Counted from the stretch's first letter, positions 41,401 to 49,866 are shown. The stretch: DNA of 64,000 nt from JAJXUB01 sp047974805 (GCA_047974805.1 JBKECS010000017.1:62001-126000), one strand, 5' to 3'. The notes: generated by a model from the letters alone, not told the origin. Made by a program: numbers and translations.

Positions 41401-42656
41401 CCGATGCGGATCCGCGCACCGCATGGGTTGCCGCAGCCACTGACCGGGACCCCACCATCACCGTGGAGTTCCCGAAGACGACCAGCGTTTCCCGCATCTC
41501 GATCGACCCGGCGCCGGCCTATGCCGCCACTACACCGACGAGTATGACGATAAGCAACGGGACCTTCAGCCAAGAGGTCGACCTCACCGGTTCCACGACG
41601 GTCGAGATCACCCCGGTCGCGGGGCAGCGGATCAGCGTGACGCTGCATGCCGACCGTCAGCGGGTGTCGCTGGGCGGCACCTCCGCCATTGCCACACCTC
41701 TGGGCATCGGCATCGCCGGCCTGACCATGACCGGGCTGACGAGCACGCCGCGGTACACCTCGGACGCCCGCACGGTCGAGGTCCCATGCGGAGAGGGCCC
41801 GCAGGTCGTCATCGACGGTATCTCCCGGGACACCTCTGTTCGGGCGTCGGTGAAGCAGCTGCGAGAGCTTCAGCCCATCCCGCTCTCGCTATGTTCCGGG
41901 CTGGGCACGGCGGCGCTCTCCCGCGGCGAGCACCGCCTGCGCGCGCCCAGTTCATCCCTGTGGCAGGTTCGCTCGGTCCGACTGGCCGACCTGCGTCGAC
42001 TGGCGGCCATCGCCGACGAGCAGCCGGTGGGCATCAAGGATTGGACGGCCGTCTCCGGCCGGATCGAGCTTCCCGAACGCGCGGAGGACGCGGTCTTGGT
42101 GGTCCGGGAAAACGCCAACGCCGGGTGGGAGGCTGAACTGGATGGCAAACGGCTGTCGACGGTGACGATCAACGGGTGGCAACAGGGCTACCTGGTCCCC
42201 GCCGGGGCCGCGGGAGTCGTCACCCTCCGGTATGCCCCGGATGGTCCCTACCGGATGGGCCTGGTGGCCGGACTCCTTGCGCTGGTGGTGTTGTTTGCGC
42301 TGGCGCTGGCCCCGGCGAGACGGCCCTCGGCCCTCACCGGCCCCGCCGGCCGACCATTGCCGACGGGGATCTTGGGGGTTGTCCTCGCCGGTGTCCTGGC
42401 AGGCGCCGGCGGCTGGTACGGGTTTGGGGTCGCCGTGGTGGCCGCCGGTGCCGTGTGGTTCGGCCGGCGCCACGTCGACCTGGCCTGGCTATCTGGCTGG
42501 CTGGCCGCTGCCGCGTATGCCGTCGCCACCGTTGCGGTCGCCCTCTGGCCGCCCTTCACCAGCCATTACGCTGCCCGCACGGTGGGGGTCCAGCTGCTCT
42601 GCCTGGTCACCCTGGCTGCCCTGGGCCTGAGCCTGCTGCTTCGGCGGCGGCGCTGA
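38487..42656 (+). CDS. aftD: alpha-(1->3)-arabinofuranosyltransferase AftD-like
   Basis: A 1389-residue membrane glycosyltransferase. The N-terminal GT-C part has about a dozen helices (residues about 30-440), with the first extracytoplasmic loop carrying acidic residues (APDTKIDLTEDPWGF). A long extracytoplasmic region follows, with carbohydrate-binding-like beta segments (near 730-850 and 960-1060), and the last three helices end the protein (about 1255-1385). This is the DUF3367/AftD family, which adds alpha-1,3-arabinose from decaprenyl-phospho-arabinose in mycobacteria and corynebacteria. It would use the donor made by the dprE1-dprE2 operon. Its last 168 bp are overlapped by the convergent acyltransferase gene. 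Confidence 0.88.
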   Translation: MSQEIQRAVPAPGSDASRAGTTSHPGAPDLSSAARWRLRRAVIMLLMTAFAFNSSPGLIAPDTKIDLTEDPWGFLGRAAHLWDRTGFAGQVQDQAFGYFFPMGPFFGIGHTLGLPGWVTGRAWWALVLCLAFAGMVRLLTRLGLTSPFGVTVGGLVYALSPHLLTVIGPVSAEIWPMAVAPWVLAPLVAIPPGGSLRRAASASGLAVFVMGAVNATAVIAAVAPAGLWLVTRPWSRRTAALLAWWVGCVVLATLWWVPALLILGRYSPLFLDHIENAGVVNTVTTLFETLRGTADWTAFLSAQGWLAGEMFLRLSAVIAATGAVVVLGLLGLARRTTLHRHFFIGLLLIGVAIFTVGYAGPVHGFFAEGARMQLDGVLAPFRNVHKVDLFIRMPIAVGVASLVGGLGWGRDAVERRIARAQLYVATVVVLAIAAAPLVVLRLAPSGSYVEVPSYWRQAAAWLQGHARDERALVVPGARFAYFQWGRPKDEPLQPLASTQWEVRDAVPMVDPGHIRMLDAIEAQFAAGQPSDGLADYLQQNGIDVLVVRNDLNYVDAGAPRPAQVHAVLERSAGISRVTQFGPTVGAVELNGVAVDQGLQQSYPAVEIFAVNGSVGIPEVSLVPESGLVELSGGPESGLAVATAGARPLPATVLSGDLAQVAPSERPAVAATVVTDSLRRRDVTFGRNTGAVSATMTANESPRVDKAVRDYLPMWASGRETVAEYAGIASVSASTSASDASAALISVPGDQPWAALDGDAATAWRTAPLTNPTDQWLQVQLDRPTSVAYVDLQLTMDAVVKAVDIETDRLRQRVRLTRQGSSTRIELPEDGPITRLRVSFPAVQSDHLSSQQVGVVSLDLAGIAPERYLRVPEGPTQVEAFVFGAEPSADACLHLLDQPVCAVGLAHASEDAAGIYRVFDVPQNHTYGVSGTVVPRPSAQLDQLLEAALEADARVAVSSRAVPDPIAGPLSLTDADPRTAWVAAATDRDPTITVEFPKTTSVSRISIDPAPAYAATTPTSMTISNGTFSQEVDLTGSTTVEITPVAGQRISVTLHADRQRVSLGGTSAIATPLGIGIAGLTMTGLTSTPRYTSDARTVEVPCGEGPQVVIDGISRDTSVRASVKQLRELQPIPLSLCSGLGTAALSRGEHRLRAPSSSLWQVRSVRLADLRRLAAIADEQPVGIKDWTAVSGRIELPERAEDAVLVVRENANAGWEAELDGKRLSTVTINGWQQGYLVPAGAAGVVTLRYAPDGPYRMGLVAGLLALVVLFALALAPARRPSALTGPAGRPLPTGILGVVLAGVLAGAGGWYGFGVAVVAAGAVWFGRRHVDLAWLSGWLAAAAYAVATVAVALWPPFTSHYAARTVGVQLLCLVTLAALGLSLLLRRRR

Positions 42657-43841
42657 GGAAGCGACCATCCCGCGCAGGCGCATTGCGGGTGCCTCGACGA
42701 AGCGCCAGGCGAGCGCGGCCGCAGGGATGCTGAGCAGGCACGTCACCAGGAACAGGTAGACACCGTGGCCGCCGAACAACGGCCAGCCGAAGAGTTTCAT
42801 CACCAGCTCGAGGATGACCAGGTGCAACAGGAAAACCCCGTAGGAGATCTTTCCCAGCCATTGCATCGGGCGACTGGCAAGGAACCGCGTGACCGTACTG
42901 GAGGGACTGAACACGGCGGGGAAGACCACGGCGATGGCGGCCAGGGCATAGAGGGTGCTGCGCACGGCTGGAGTCCACCGCTCGTTGCTCGTGGCTAGGC
43001 CCAGTGGGCCGGCGATCGGCGTGCAGGCGAGCGCGAAGATGCCGATGGCCGTGGTGAGCCAGATTCCCGGTACCGCCTGGGCGGTGGCCAATCGTGCCGC
43101 CCAGGCGCCGGTCAACGCCCCGGTTCGAGCCTGAAGGTCGATGACGGCCAGGGCGATGCCTCCAGCGAACCACGAGAAGTAGGCGGGGAGCCACAGATAG
43201 CCGGTGTAGGTCAGGCCGAGCTCGGTGTGGAAGATCAGCGCCGGGTACCAGATCGAGACGGAGGCGAGGGCGGCCAGCCCGGTGAGCAGGTGCACCGGCC
43301 GCCAGCCGAATCGTCGGGAGTAGGCCACGGCGGTGATTCCGAGCAGCGGCAGGACGAGGTAGAAGGAGGCCTCGACCGACAGACTCCACGTATGCGTCAG
43401 GCCACCTCGCAACCAGCCGAAGTGCAGGATCTGCACGAGCAACCCGTGGTGCCACCAGTCGGCGGGGGTGAGCGCCGGCTCCTGGTCAACGACGAGGAAG
43501 GCCAGCACAACGGTGACGTAGTACAGCGGAAGGATCCGCAGGGCTCGGCGCCACAGGTAGGCCCGGACGGACGGCATCGCCCGTCCATGCTGCGCGGCGG
43601 ACAACCAGGGGCGGACGAGCAGGAAGCCGGACAGGACAAAGAACACAGCCACCCCGGAATCCAAGCGGGCCAGGGGAGCCTTGAAGGAGCTGTTGACGTA
43701 GCCACCGGTCCAGAACGCCGCATGGGTCGCTACCACCATGGCGACTGCCACGGCTCGGACGCCGTCGAGCGCCGGGTAGGTGGAGTGGTCCGGCATCGCT
43801 CGAGAGGGTGCCGTCCGCGGCGGGGATGCCTGCGGCGTCAT
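42489..43841 (-). CDS. acyltransferase 3 family membrane protein
   Basis: A 450-residue protein with about ten helices and the Acyl_transf_3 signature at the N-terminus (YPALDGVRAVAVAMVVATHAAFW with the catalytic His, then SGFLLVRPW). The family O-acylates extracellular glycans. The recognisable domain ends near WRFVEAPAMRLRG. The last 55 residues, Gln/Gly/Arg-rich, are read antisense to the 3' end of aftD and look like run-on translation. It starts with a 4-bp ATGA overlap with the upstream GT-C-like gene. Confidence 0.85.
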   Translation of the reverse strand: MTPQASPPRTAPSRAMPDHSTYPALDGVRAVAVAMVVATHAAFWTGGYVNSSFKAPLARLDSGVAVFFVLSGFLLVRPWLSAAQHGRAMPSVRAYLWRRALRILPLYYVTVVLAFLVVDQEPALTPADWWHHGLLVQILHFGWLRGGLTHTWSLSVEASFYLVLPLLGITAVAYSRRFGWRPVHLLTGLAALASVSIWYPALIFHTELGLTYTGYLWLPAYFSWFAGGIALAVIDLQARTGALTGAWAARLATAQAVPGIWLTTAIGIFALACTPIAGPLGLATSNERWTPAVRSTLYALAAIAVVFPAVFSPSSTVTRFLASRPMQWLGKISYGVFLLHLVILELVMKLFGWPLFGGHGVYLFLVTCLLSIPAAALAWRFVEAPAMRLRGMVASSAPPPKQQAQAQGSQGDQAEQLDPHRAGSVMAGEGRPEGDRNGGDGIRGSGQPAR

Positions 43842-45826
43842 GGCCCCTTCACCAGATCCTGGACGGGGACAGCGGTGCCCACTCGGATGTCGTTGGTGCA
43901 CAGGGAGGCCCCATTGCTCAGACCGCCGAACGTCAGCACCTCCACACTGCCGCTGACCAAGGCATATACCGCTCCTGGGCCCTGGTGGATCTGTAGTGTC
44001 GTTGTGGTGTCTGCGGCGGTAAGGGTGACTTGGCCGGGGCGATCGGCCAGGTATCCGATCCGCACTACCCAATCCCAAGGCACGGTCGTTCTTGCCGGCA
44101 GGCGGATCTGGCGCGGTTCGGATGTGATGCGGTATCCACAGTTGAGTTCGGGACCGGCAGACACGGCCAAACCCTGCACCCCGGCCGGTTCGAAATGGCC
44201 TGCGCGGTTGAGGATGAGCAGGTCGTCCGCGCTTTCGCCGGGTGCCAGGACAGTCAGGTCGATACCCAACGGGCGCAGGAGGTGGCTCGGCAGGGTGTAG
44301 GGGTAGACCATGTTCCACACCACACCGGAGTCCACGGGCGTATCGCTGACCACCGATCCGGGCGCGAGCTGCCGGGCCTCGGCAGCCGCCGCCGGGATGA
44401 ACGTCTTGCCGATGTTGGGACCGAAGATGTCGGTGTAGGCCCAGGAGGAGTACACCGAGGATGCGGCGATGGCCGCAACGACCGTGGTAGCGATGACCGG
44501 CGGATCCAACGGTGGGAGGAACTCCCGCAAGCGCTGCGTTGGCAGGCCCTGAAGCCACGCCTGTCCGGCGGGACGGTCGATGAGGTGCTGCCCGTGGCGT
44601 TCGGTCCACTCCGCCCTCAACGGCAGGATGGTGAGCGATGCGCAGACGGTGCCGACAAGGGCAATGTCGGTCACATAGCGGAATTCCAAACCCAGATTTG
44701 GCCCGACGAGCGCGGCCCGTGACAATGCCAGCAGGGTCCCATTGACCAGGACGTAGCCCAACAGCACCAGCCATCCGAAGGCGGCACGGTAGTGCCTCGC
44801 GATAGAAAAGACAATGAGCGCCGCAGCGAGGACCGTGCACACCACCACGGCTAAACCCGGAGGGTTAGCCAATGCCGCGTTGGTGCCCAGCGGCTCCCAG
44901 CGCCACGGCCCACCGAAAACACTGGGGATGATCGAGCGGAAGATCTGATTGGCGAACAGTGCGCTGGTCCCCCCGGAGGTGGGATTCTGGCCCGCAATGG
45001 GCGTTGGCACGTAGGTGACGTAGGAGAACAAGTAGGCCACCCCGACGACGACATACCCAATCCAGACGGGCCAATGTCGGCGCAGCATACCCACCAGTCG
45101 TTCTCGGATCGGTCCGGAACTGAAGTACGCCAAGGTCAGAGCAAAGACGAGGCCCGAGACGAGGAGGGTCTTCTCCGAAAATGCTAGCCCGGCAAGCATG
45201 GCGGCGACGCCGGCGAACCCCCAGCCGTAGGTCCCTTTGCGCAGGTAGACCACATGAGCGAGCAGGGTCGTGGCGATGGCCAGCTCTTGCGGACCCTGGT
45301 TGAGCGCAGCCGCCCACCAGACGAATGCAGGGACGGTCAATGCGGTGAACAGGAAGAGGGCGAAGGGGATAAGGACGGCCCAGCGCCGACCGAAGAGGAC
45401 CACCAACAGTGCCAGCGTCACCCCGGCGGTCAACGCCTGGACGATGGCGTCCGCCAGGGTGGGCAAGACGAAGTTGAACGGCGCCAGGTGAGTGCACAAC
45501 CAGACCCAGGCCAAGGAGCCAGGCATGACGTGGCCGGCATACGCCAGGCCGAGGTAGTCGGGGGTGATCGATGCGAACTCGGCGGCACGGCCGATGAAGG
45601 CGAAGTCGTCGCCGACGAACCAACCCCGCAGTGCCAGGGGGACCCGCACGAGGAATTGCACCGCGATGAGGGCAAGACCCACACGCACGACCATGTCGTC
45701 CGGTCGGGCGTACAGGTCCCTCAGCGGGTGATGGATCGCCCCGGCACCTGCTCGGTTACCGTCCGGCACCCCGGTCTGGGCCGGCGCTTCACCGGAGGGC
45801 GCCGGCGCCGATGACGGTGAGGCCAT
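43838..45826 (-). CDS. GT-C-like polytopic membrane protein
   Basis: A 662-residue protein with an N-terminal Pro/Ala-rich cytoplasmic tail (about 1-45), about eleven helices, and a C-terminal extracytoplasmic domain (about 480-662). The first loop has RGWFVGDDFAF, a DD pair like that of GT-C lipid-linked sugar transferases. I do not recognise the family. Coupled to the acyltransferase, it probably takes part in building or decorating an envelope polysaccharide. AAGGA lies about 8 nt before its ATG. Confidence 0.75.
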   Translation of the reverse strand: MASPSSAPAPSGEAPAQTGVPDGNRAGAGAIHHPLRDLYARPDDMVVRVGLALIAVQFLVRVPLALRGWFVGDDFAFIGRAAEFASITPDYLGLAYAGHVMPGSLAWVWLCTHLAPFNFVLPTLADAIVQALTAGVTLALLVVLFGRRWAVLIPFALFLFTALTVPAFVWWAAALNQGPQELAIATTLLAHVVYLRKGTYGWGFAGVAAMLAGLAFSEKTLLVSGLVFALTLAYFSSGPIRERLVGMLRRHWPVWIGYVVVGVAYLFSYVTYVPTPIAGQNPTSGGTSALFANQIFRSIIPSVFGGPWRWEPLGTNAALANPPGLAVVVCTVLAAALIVFSIARHYRAAFGWLVLLGYVLVNGTLLALSRAALVGPNLGLEFRYVTDIALVGTVCASLTILPLRAEWTERHGQHLIDRPAGQAWLQGLPTQRLREFLPPLDPPVIATTVVAAIAASSVYSSWAYTDIFGPNIGKTFIPAAAAEARQLAPGSVVSDTPVDSGVVWNMVYPYTLPSHLLRPLGIDLTVLAPGESADDLLILNRAGHFEPAGVQGLAVSAGPELNCGYRITSEPRQIRLPARTTVPWDWVVRIGYLADRPGQVTLTAADTTTTLQIHQGPGAVYALVSGSVEVLTFGGLSNGASLCTNDIRVGTAVPVQDLVKGP

Positions 45827-45849
45827 GGGTCATCCTTCTGTTACCCGTC

Positions 45850-45855
45850 AGTATT
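45850..45855 (-). promoter_or_regulatory. candidate -10 box (AATACT) of the GT-C/acyltransferase pair
   Basis: On the minus strand the run TAATACT (45856-45850) lies about 24 nt before the ATG, in one of the few AT-rich spots of the region. A -35 is not obvious. The 151-bp gap 45827-45977 holds no other feature I can support. Confidence 0.4.
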
Positions 45856-45977
45856 ACGGCGTACCTTAACCGCTGTGTGACGTCTTGGCCTACAACTGCC
45901 CGCCGCAGCGCGCGGAGGCGACCCGGCTGTCAGGGGCCGTGACCGTGGCAGATCACCTCTCCGGTCCGAAGCGCTGA

Positions 45978-46694
45978 TCAGGGCGCGATAGCTTGTGCGG
46001 CCAACGAGACATGGTGCCAGCGGGCGATATCGGTGAGGGCTCGCGCACCGGAGGCAGGCACGAGTTCGACCGCCAGCCCGCACAAAGTTGCCACGGTGTC
46101 AGGGCCGGGCAGCTCGGCTCGTTCGTTGACCTCGATGACGGCACCGGTGTCACGGCACGCGGTGGCGAGCATCGCCAGTGAATGCTGCGTGAGCAGCGCC
46201 GTGTCGATGCCGGCCCGGGGGAGGAGGGAGAAGACGTCGGAGACGACAGCTTCTTCTTGGCTGACCACGGCGCGGGCCGTGGCCAGGAGGAGGTCCGCCA
46301 CGGCGTCCTCGGCGGTGATCTCGCCAGCGGCGATTCGTCGGTGCATCTGTGTCGGCGAGATGGATTCCGACCACGTCGGGAAGTGGGTGGCGGTGATGGC
46401 AACCCGGGCGATGCCGTCCAGTTTGGTGGGCAGATCCAATCCTCCACGAAGGCTCGTCAGTGCGGCGGTAACCGTGGGTACGGTCTTCAGACCGCTGGCC
46501 GTACCGATCCGGCGCACTTCGGCGGCATACTCCGGCGCCCATGTGGTCGTCGCTGTCACGGCGTCGGCGAGGTGGATCTCGTGAAGGCCCAGAGCTGCTG
46601 CTGCGCGGACGACGTCCGCCAGGTTCGCGGCGCCGTCAGAGGCATCGCTACGAATGTGCCAATCGGTCTTCAGGTCGAGCGGTGCGCTCACCAT
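45978..46694 (-). CDS. degenerate PHP-domain-like protein
   Basis: A 238-residue protein that follows the PHP phosphoesterase pattern: TDWHIRSDASDGAANLADVV at the N-terminus, HLADAV where TDHD is expected, and AVIEVNERAELPG where the LEiN strand lies. Metal ligands are missing: the second His of HxH is Arg15, the TDHD motif reads LADA, and the SDAH segment reads ASGA. A catalytic phosphoesterase role is therefore doubtful; ligand binding or regulation is possible. It is the last gene of the two-component cluster. GGAAAGGA precedes its ATG. Confidence 0.6.
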   Translation of the reverse strand: MVSAPLDLKTDWHIRSDASDGAANLADVVRAAAALGLHEIHLADAVTATTTWAPEYAAEVRRIGTASGLKTVPTVTAALTSLRGGLDLPTKLDGIARVAITATHFPTWSESISPTQMHRRIAAGEITAEDAVADLLLATARAVVSQEEAVVSDVFSLLPRAGIDTALLTQHSLAMLATACRDTGAVIEVNERAELPGPDTVATLCGLAVELVPASGARALTDIARWHHVSLAAQAIAP

Positions 46695-46798
46695 GGTCCT
46701 TTCCGGATGGCCGTCGCTGCCGCTGTTAGTAGCGCCGGCGGTTCTGATCTGTGCTCGGGGCAGGGGTGTGGGGTGACGAGTGTGGGCGTCGGGTTGGG

Positions 46799-47377
46799 TC
46801 AGCTCGGGTGCGGAACTTTGGCGGTGGCGTTGCCGCCGCGGCCGGTCAAGCCGTGGGGGATGGGACAGTCGACGGTGCAGCGCCACGTCGACGAGGCAAC
46901 TCGCCGGTCTCGGCCCAGGCCCGGAAGCGGGCCGATCCGAGTCACCGGCAGATAGGGGGTGGGGGTGGGTGGAGACGCTGTCGCGACGTGGCGACCGGCC
47001 AAGATGCTCCGCACCAGGGCACGCTCGATCGCGGCGAAGACCTCCTCCTGCCGCAGCGGCTTGACGAGGAAGTCGGTGAACGAGCCGCGCAGGGCGCGAA
47101 CTGCGGCATCGAGCGTGGGGAACGCCGTGGTGAGCAGGATCGGCATGTCGGGATACATCGCGTGAGCCAGGGTGCCGAGTTCGACTCCGTCCAGGGATGG
47201 CATCTGCAGGTCGGTGATGACGATGTCCCAGGATCGCCGGGTGAGTTCGACCTTGGCTTCGAGGGGGGTTCGGCACAGGGTGGGCTTGTATTCGGTGTGT
47301 CCGGTGAAGAAGTGCTTGAACAGCAGGAGGGAATCACGGTCGTCATCGACGACAAGCACCGCAATACGGGGGGACAT
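46799..47377 (-). CDS. receiver-domain response regulator without a known output domain
   Basis: A 192-residue protein. Residues about 1-125 form a CheY-like receiver with the acidic pair (VLVVDDDRDS), the phosphoacceptor Asp in VITDLQMP and the Lys in FLVKPL. The remaining 65 residues are Pro/Gly/Arg-rich, unlike any output domain I know, and may be unstructured or run-on sequence. It may serve as an intermediate in a phosphorelay with the kinase upstream. 119 bp separate it from the OmpR-type regulator gene; this gap is AT-richer than its surroundings and may hold its own promoter. Confidence 0.8.
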   Translation of the reverse strand: MSPRIAVLVVDDDRDSLLLFKHFFTGHTEYKPTLCRTPLEAKVELTRRSWDIVITDLQMPSLDGVELGTLAHAMYPDMPILLTTAFPTLDAAVRALRGSFTDFLVKPLRQEEVFAAIERALVRSILAGRHVATASPPTPTPYLPVTRIGPLPGLGRDRRVASSTWRCTVDCPIPHGLTGRGGNATAKVPHPS

Positions 47378-47496
47378 GATTGAAAGCGTGACATTCAAGA
47401 GTTTGGTATTTGGGTTGTGCTTGGGTGCAGCATGGGTGCAGCGCAGGCGAATGCCGACGATGACCCCTCGGAAGCGGACGGGGAGGAGTAGGCCGC

Positions 47497-48186
47497 TCAG
47501 GCCGAGGCGGGGGGATCGAGCCGGTATCCGATGCCGCGTACGGCGACCAGCGGAGTGGTCGCGGGATCGGCCCAGCCAAGTTTCTTGCGAAGGCGAAGGA
47601 CGGCGAACTTGACGCGTTCGGGGCCTATCCCGGTGGGGTCGTCCCAAACTTGGTCGAGGAGCTGTTCCGCGGTCAGCACCTGGCCTTCATGCTGCATGAA
47701 GGTGGACAGCAGGCGAAACTCCAACGGGCTGACCGGCACGGGCTCGGATCCCACCGTCACCGCATGTCGGGCCGGCGAGAGGACGACGATCCCGTGGACG
47801 CTGTCGTCAGCGCTATAACGGGTCTGCCCCGAGCGCCGCAGGAGCGCGTCCACCCGAGCGAGCAACTCGGCGGTGGGGTAGGGCTTGGTCAGATAGTCGT
47901 CGGCTCCTCCACGCAGGCCTCGGACCTTGTCCTCCTCTCGGCCGGCGGCGGTGAGCAGCATGACGGGAACATCGGTGACGTCGCGGATCCGGCGGAGCAG
48001 CTCCCAGCCGTCCATGACGGGAAGTCCGAGGTCCAAGATCACCAAGTCGGGGTGGCGTTCGTGCAACCGGCGCAATCCCAAGGCGCCGTCTGCGGCTTCG
48101 GCCACCTCATGGCCGGCCCGGACCAACAGGGTGCGTAGCGCGAGGGCGATGTCGGCGTCGTCCTCCACGACGAGCAGCCGGGCCAT
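47497..48186 (-). CDS. OmpR/PhoB-family response regulator
   Basis: DNA-binding regulator of 229 residues. The receiver (about 1-115) has LLVVEDDADIA, the phosphoacceptor Asp in LVILDLGLP, and YLTKPY. The winged-helix DNA-binding domain (about 130-225) includes VSPLEFRLLSTFMQHEGQVLT and VRGIGYRLDP. Its ATG overlaps the stop of the upstream histidine kinase by one base (TGATG), so the two form a cognate pair. Confidence 0.93.
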   Translation of the reverse strand: MARLLVVEDDADIALALRTLLVRAGHEVAEAADGALGLRRLHERHPDLVILDLGLPVMDGWELLRRIRDVTDVPVMLLTAAGREEDKVRGLRGGADDYLTKPYPTAELLARVDALLRRSGQTRYSADDSVHGIVVLSPARHAVTVGSEPVPVSPLEFRLLSTFMQHEGQVLTAEQLLDQVWDDPTGIGPERVKFAVLRLRKKLGWADPATTPLVAVRGIGYRLDPPASA

Positions 48187-49844
48187 CAGGCGGCTTCTGC
48201 CGGTAGGCGGACGGTCATCGTCGTCCCCTCCCCAGGCGTACTCGTGACTCGGACCTCGCCGCCGTGCTCATCGATGATGAGGCGCACAATGGCCAGGCCC
48301 AGCCCTGTACCTCCTTGTGTCGTGTGCTCGGCACGGTAAAAGGCATCGAACATGCGTTGAGAATCCTCCGGTGCGATGCCCACTCCGGTATCGGTGACGT
48401 CGAGCTGCCACCGGTGCCGCTCAGGGTCCAGGGCCAGGCGCACCTCGACGCGTCCGCCCTGAGGCGTATAGCGGATGGCGTTCTGGACCAGGTTGGTCAC
48501 TACCTGGTGGAGCCGCAGGGCGTCTCCTCGCACCCTTGACCCGGGACTGCACGAGGAGTTAAGGGTGATTGAGGCCGCCGTCGCGGCGGGCCCTTGCTCG
48601 ATGAGCACCTGGTCGATCAAACCCCCCAGATCGACCAGGCCGAGGTTCAACGGCAATGTGTGGGACTCGAGCTTGGCCAACAGCAGGAGATCCTCGATGA
48701 GCCGCAGGAGGCGGTCGGCGTTGCGAACCACCACATTGACGAACTCGCGTTGGTCGCTGTTCAGCGGCCCCGTGCTCGGGTCGGCGAGCAACTCGGCGAA
48801 GCTGACCACGGAGGTCAGCGGACTGCGCAACTCGTGGGATACCCGGGCGACGAACTCGTTCTTGAGCGCGGCGAGCTGGGCAAGGGAACGGTTCTGGTCT
48901 GCTAGGAGCCGATTCTCGTCGATCTGCTGGGTGATATCCCGGTATGCCCACATGTGCCCGGCAGGTCGTCCGTGACTGACGATCGGCAGATAGTCCCGTT
49001 CCAGTACCCCTCCGTCGACAAGGACAAGTCGTTCGCCCCGGACAGGGGCGGCCGTTGCCACCCGCTCGTTGACCCCGGCAACAAAGGCGGCAGGGTCGGC
49101 GAACATCCCTGCCGCCGCGTCCGCCGCCCCGGAGCAGTCAGCGCCGACAAGGTCATCGGGAGCCGCCCGAACCTCGAACATCTGCACAAACGCCTCGTTA
49201 GTGACCAGCACGCGGCGATTCTCGTCTTCGAGTAGCACGGCCGAGTCCAGATTGTCGATGAGCGTGCGCATTCGCGCCGTGGCATGCGCGACTTCGCGGG
49301 CATGCTGACGGGCCTGGGTGACGTCCGCGACCCGGACCAGGATGCCACCCACCGAAGCCACCAGAGTGAGGTCCTCGACGTCGACGGAGCAGGTCAGATA
49401 GCTGCCCTGGGCATCCTGGACGCGCAAATCAAGGGCGTCGAGGGGGTCATGCGGGCGCGCTTGTGCTCCGAGCACCAAGCGTCGGGCGGCGTCCTTGTCG
49501 TCGGGGTGGACCAAGCCGAGGAATCCGTCAGGGAGCACCATGCCTGCGGGGTAGCCGAGCGTGGGACCAGGCGCCAGGATCGAACTGGGCTCGCTCTCGG
49601 AACCGCAGAGAATAAGCGCCCGGGACGACCGGCGGAGGATCACTTCGTGGCGTTCCAGGGACGACGCCAGCTGACTCTGCACCCAGATGAGTTCCGTTGC
49701 GGCGGTGACGGAATCGCCTGGATCACCACTGAGGCCGGGTGCCGCGGTGGTGGCCGGTCGCGATCGTCCAGAATCAGATCTAGCCACGTGTCCAACGGTA
49801 CGCTCACGGCCCTCCTCCGGCACAGTCTCCAGGGGCAGGGCCAT
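48186..49844 (-). CDS. PAS-domain sensor histidine kinase
   Basis: A 552-residue kinase. Two PAS-like regions (about 60-185 and 190-320; the second starts MRTLIDNLDSAVLLEDENRRV and ends GHMWAYRDITQQ) precede the HisKA domain with the phosphorylated His in ARVSHELRSPLT. The HATPase domain follows with NLVQNAIRYTP, DTGVGI and GGTGLGLAI. No membrane helix is visible, so the sensor is probably cytoplasmic. The start is uncertain: ATG 49844 is used; another in-frame ATG at 49880 overlaps the uvrB start. Confidence 0.9.
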   Translation of the reverse strand: MALPLETVPEEGRERTVGHVARSDSGRSRPATTAAPGLSGDPGDSVTAATELIWVQSQLASSLERHEVILRRSSRALILCGSESEPSSILAPGPTLGYPAGMVLPDGFLGLVHPDDKDAARRLVLGAQARPHDPLDALDLRVQDAQGSYLTCSVDVEDLTLVASVGGILVRVADVTQARQHAREVAHATARMRTLIDNLDSAVLLEDENRRVLVTNEAFVQMFEVRAAPDDLVGADCSGAADAAAGMFADPAAFVAGVNERVATAAPVRGERLVLVDGGVLERDYLPIVSHGRPAGHMWAYRDITQQIDENRLLADQNRSLAQLAALKNEFVARVSHELRSPLTSVVSFAELLADPSTGPLNSDQREFVNVVVRNADRLLRLIEDLLLLAKLESHTLPLNLGLVDLGGLIDQVLIEQGPAATAASITLNSSCSPGSRVRGDALRLHQVVTNLVQNAIRYTPQGGRVEVRLALDPERHRWQLDVTDTGVGIAPEDSQRMFDAFYRAEHTTQGGTGLGLAIVRLIIDEHGGEVRVTSTPGEGTTMTVRLPAEAA

Positions 49845-49866
49845 CCCCGGTGTCGGTCCGGCTCCG

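Noticed and set aside
45841..46083. Minus-strand frame of 80 residues overlapping the 3' end of the PHP-like gene
   Set aside because: Arg/Pro-rich composition, no ribosome-binding site and no recognisable motif; it overlaps a better gene.
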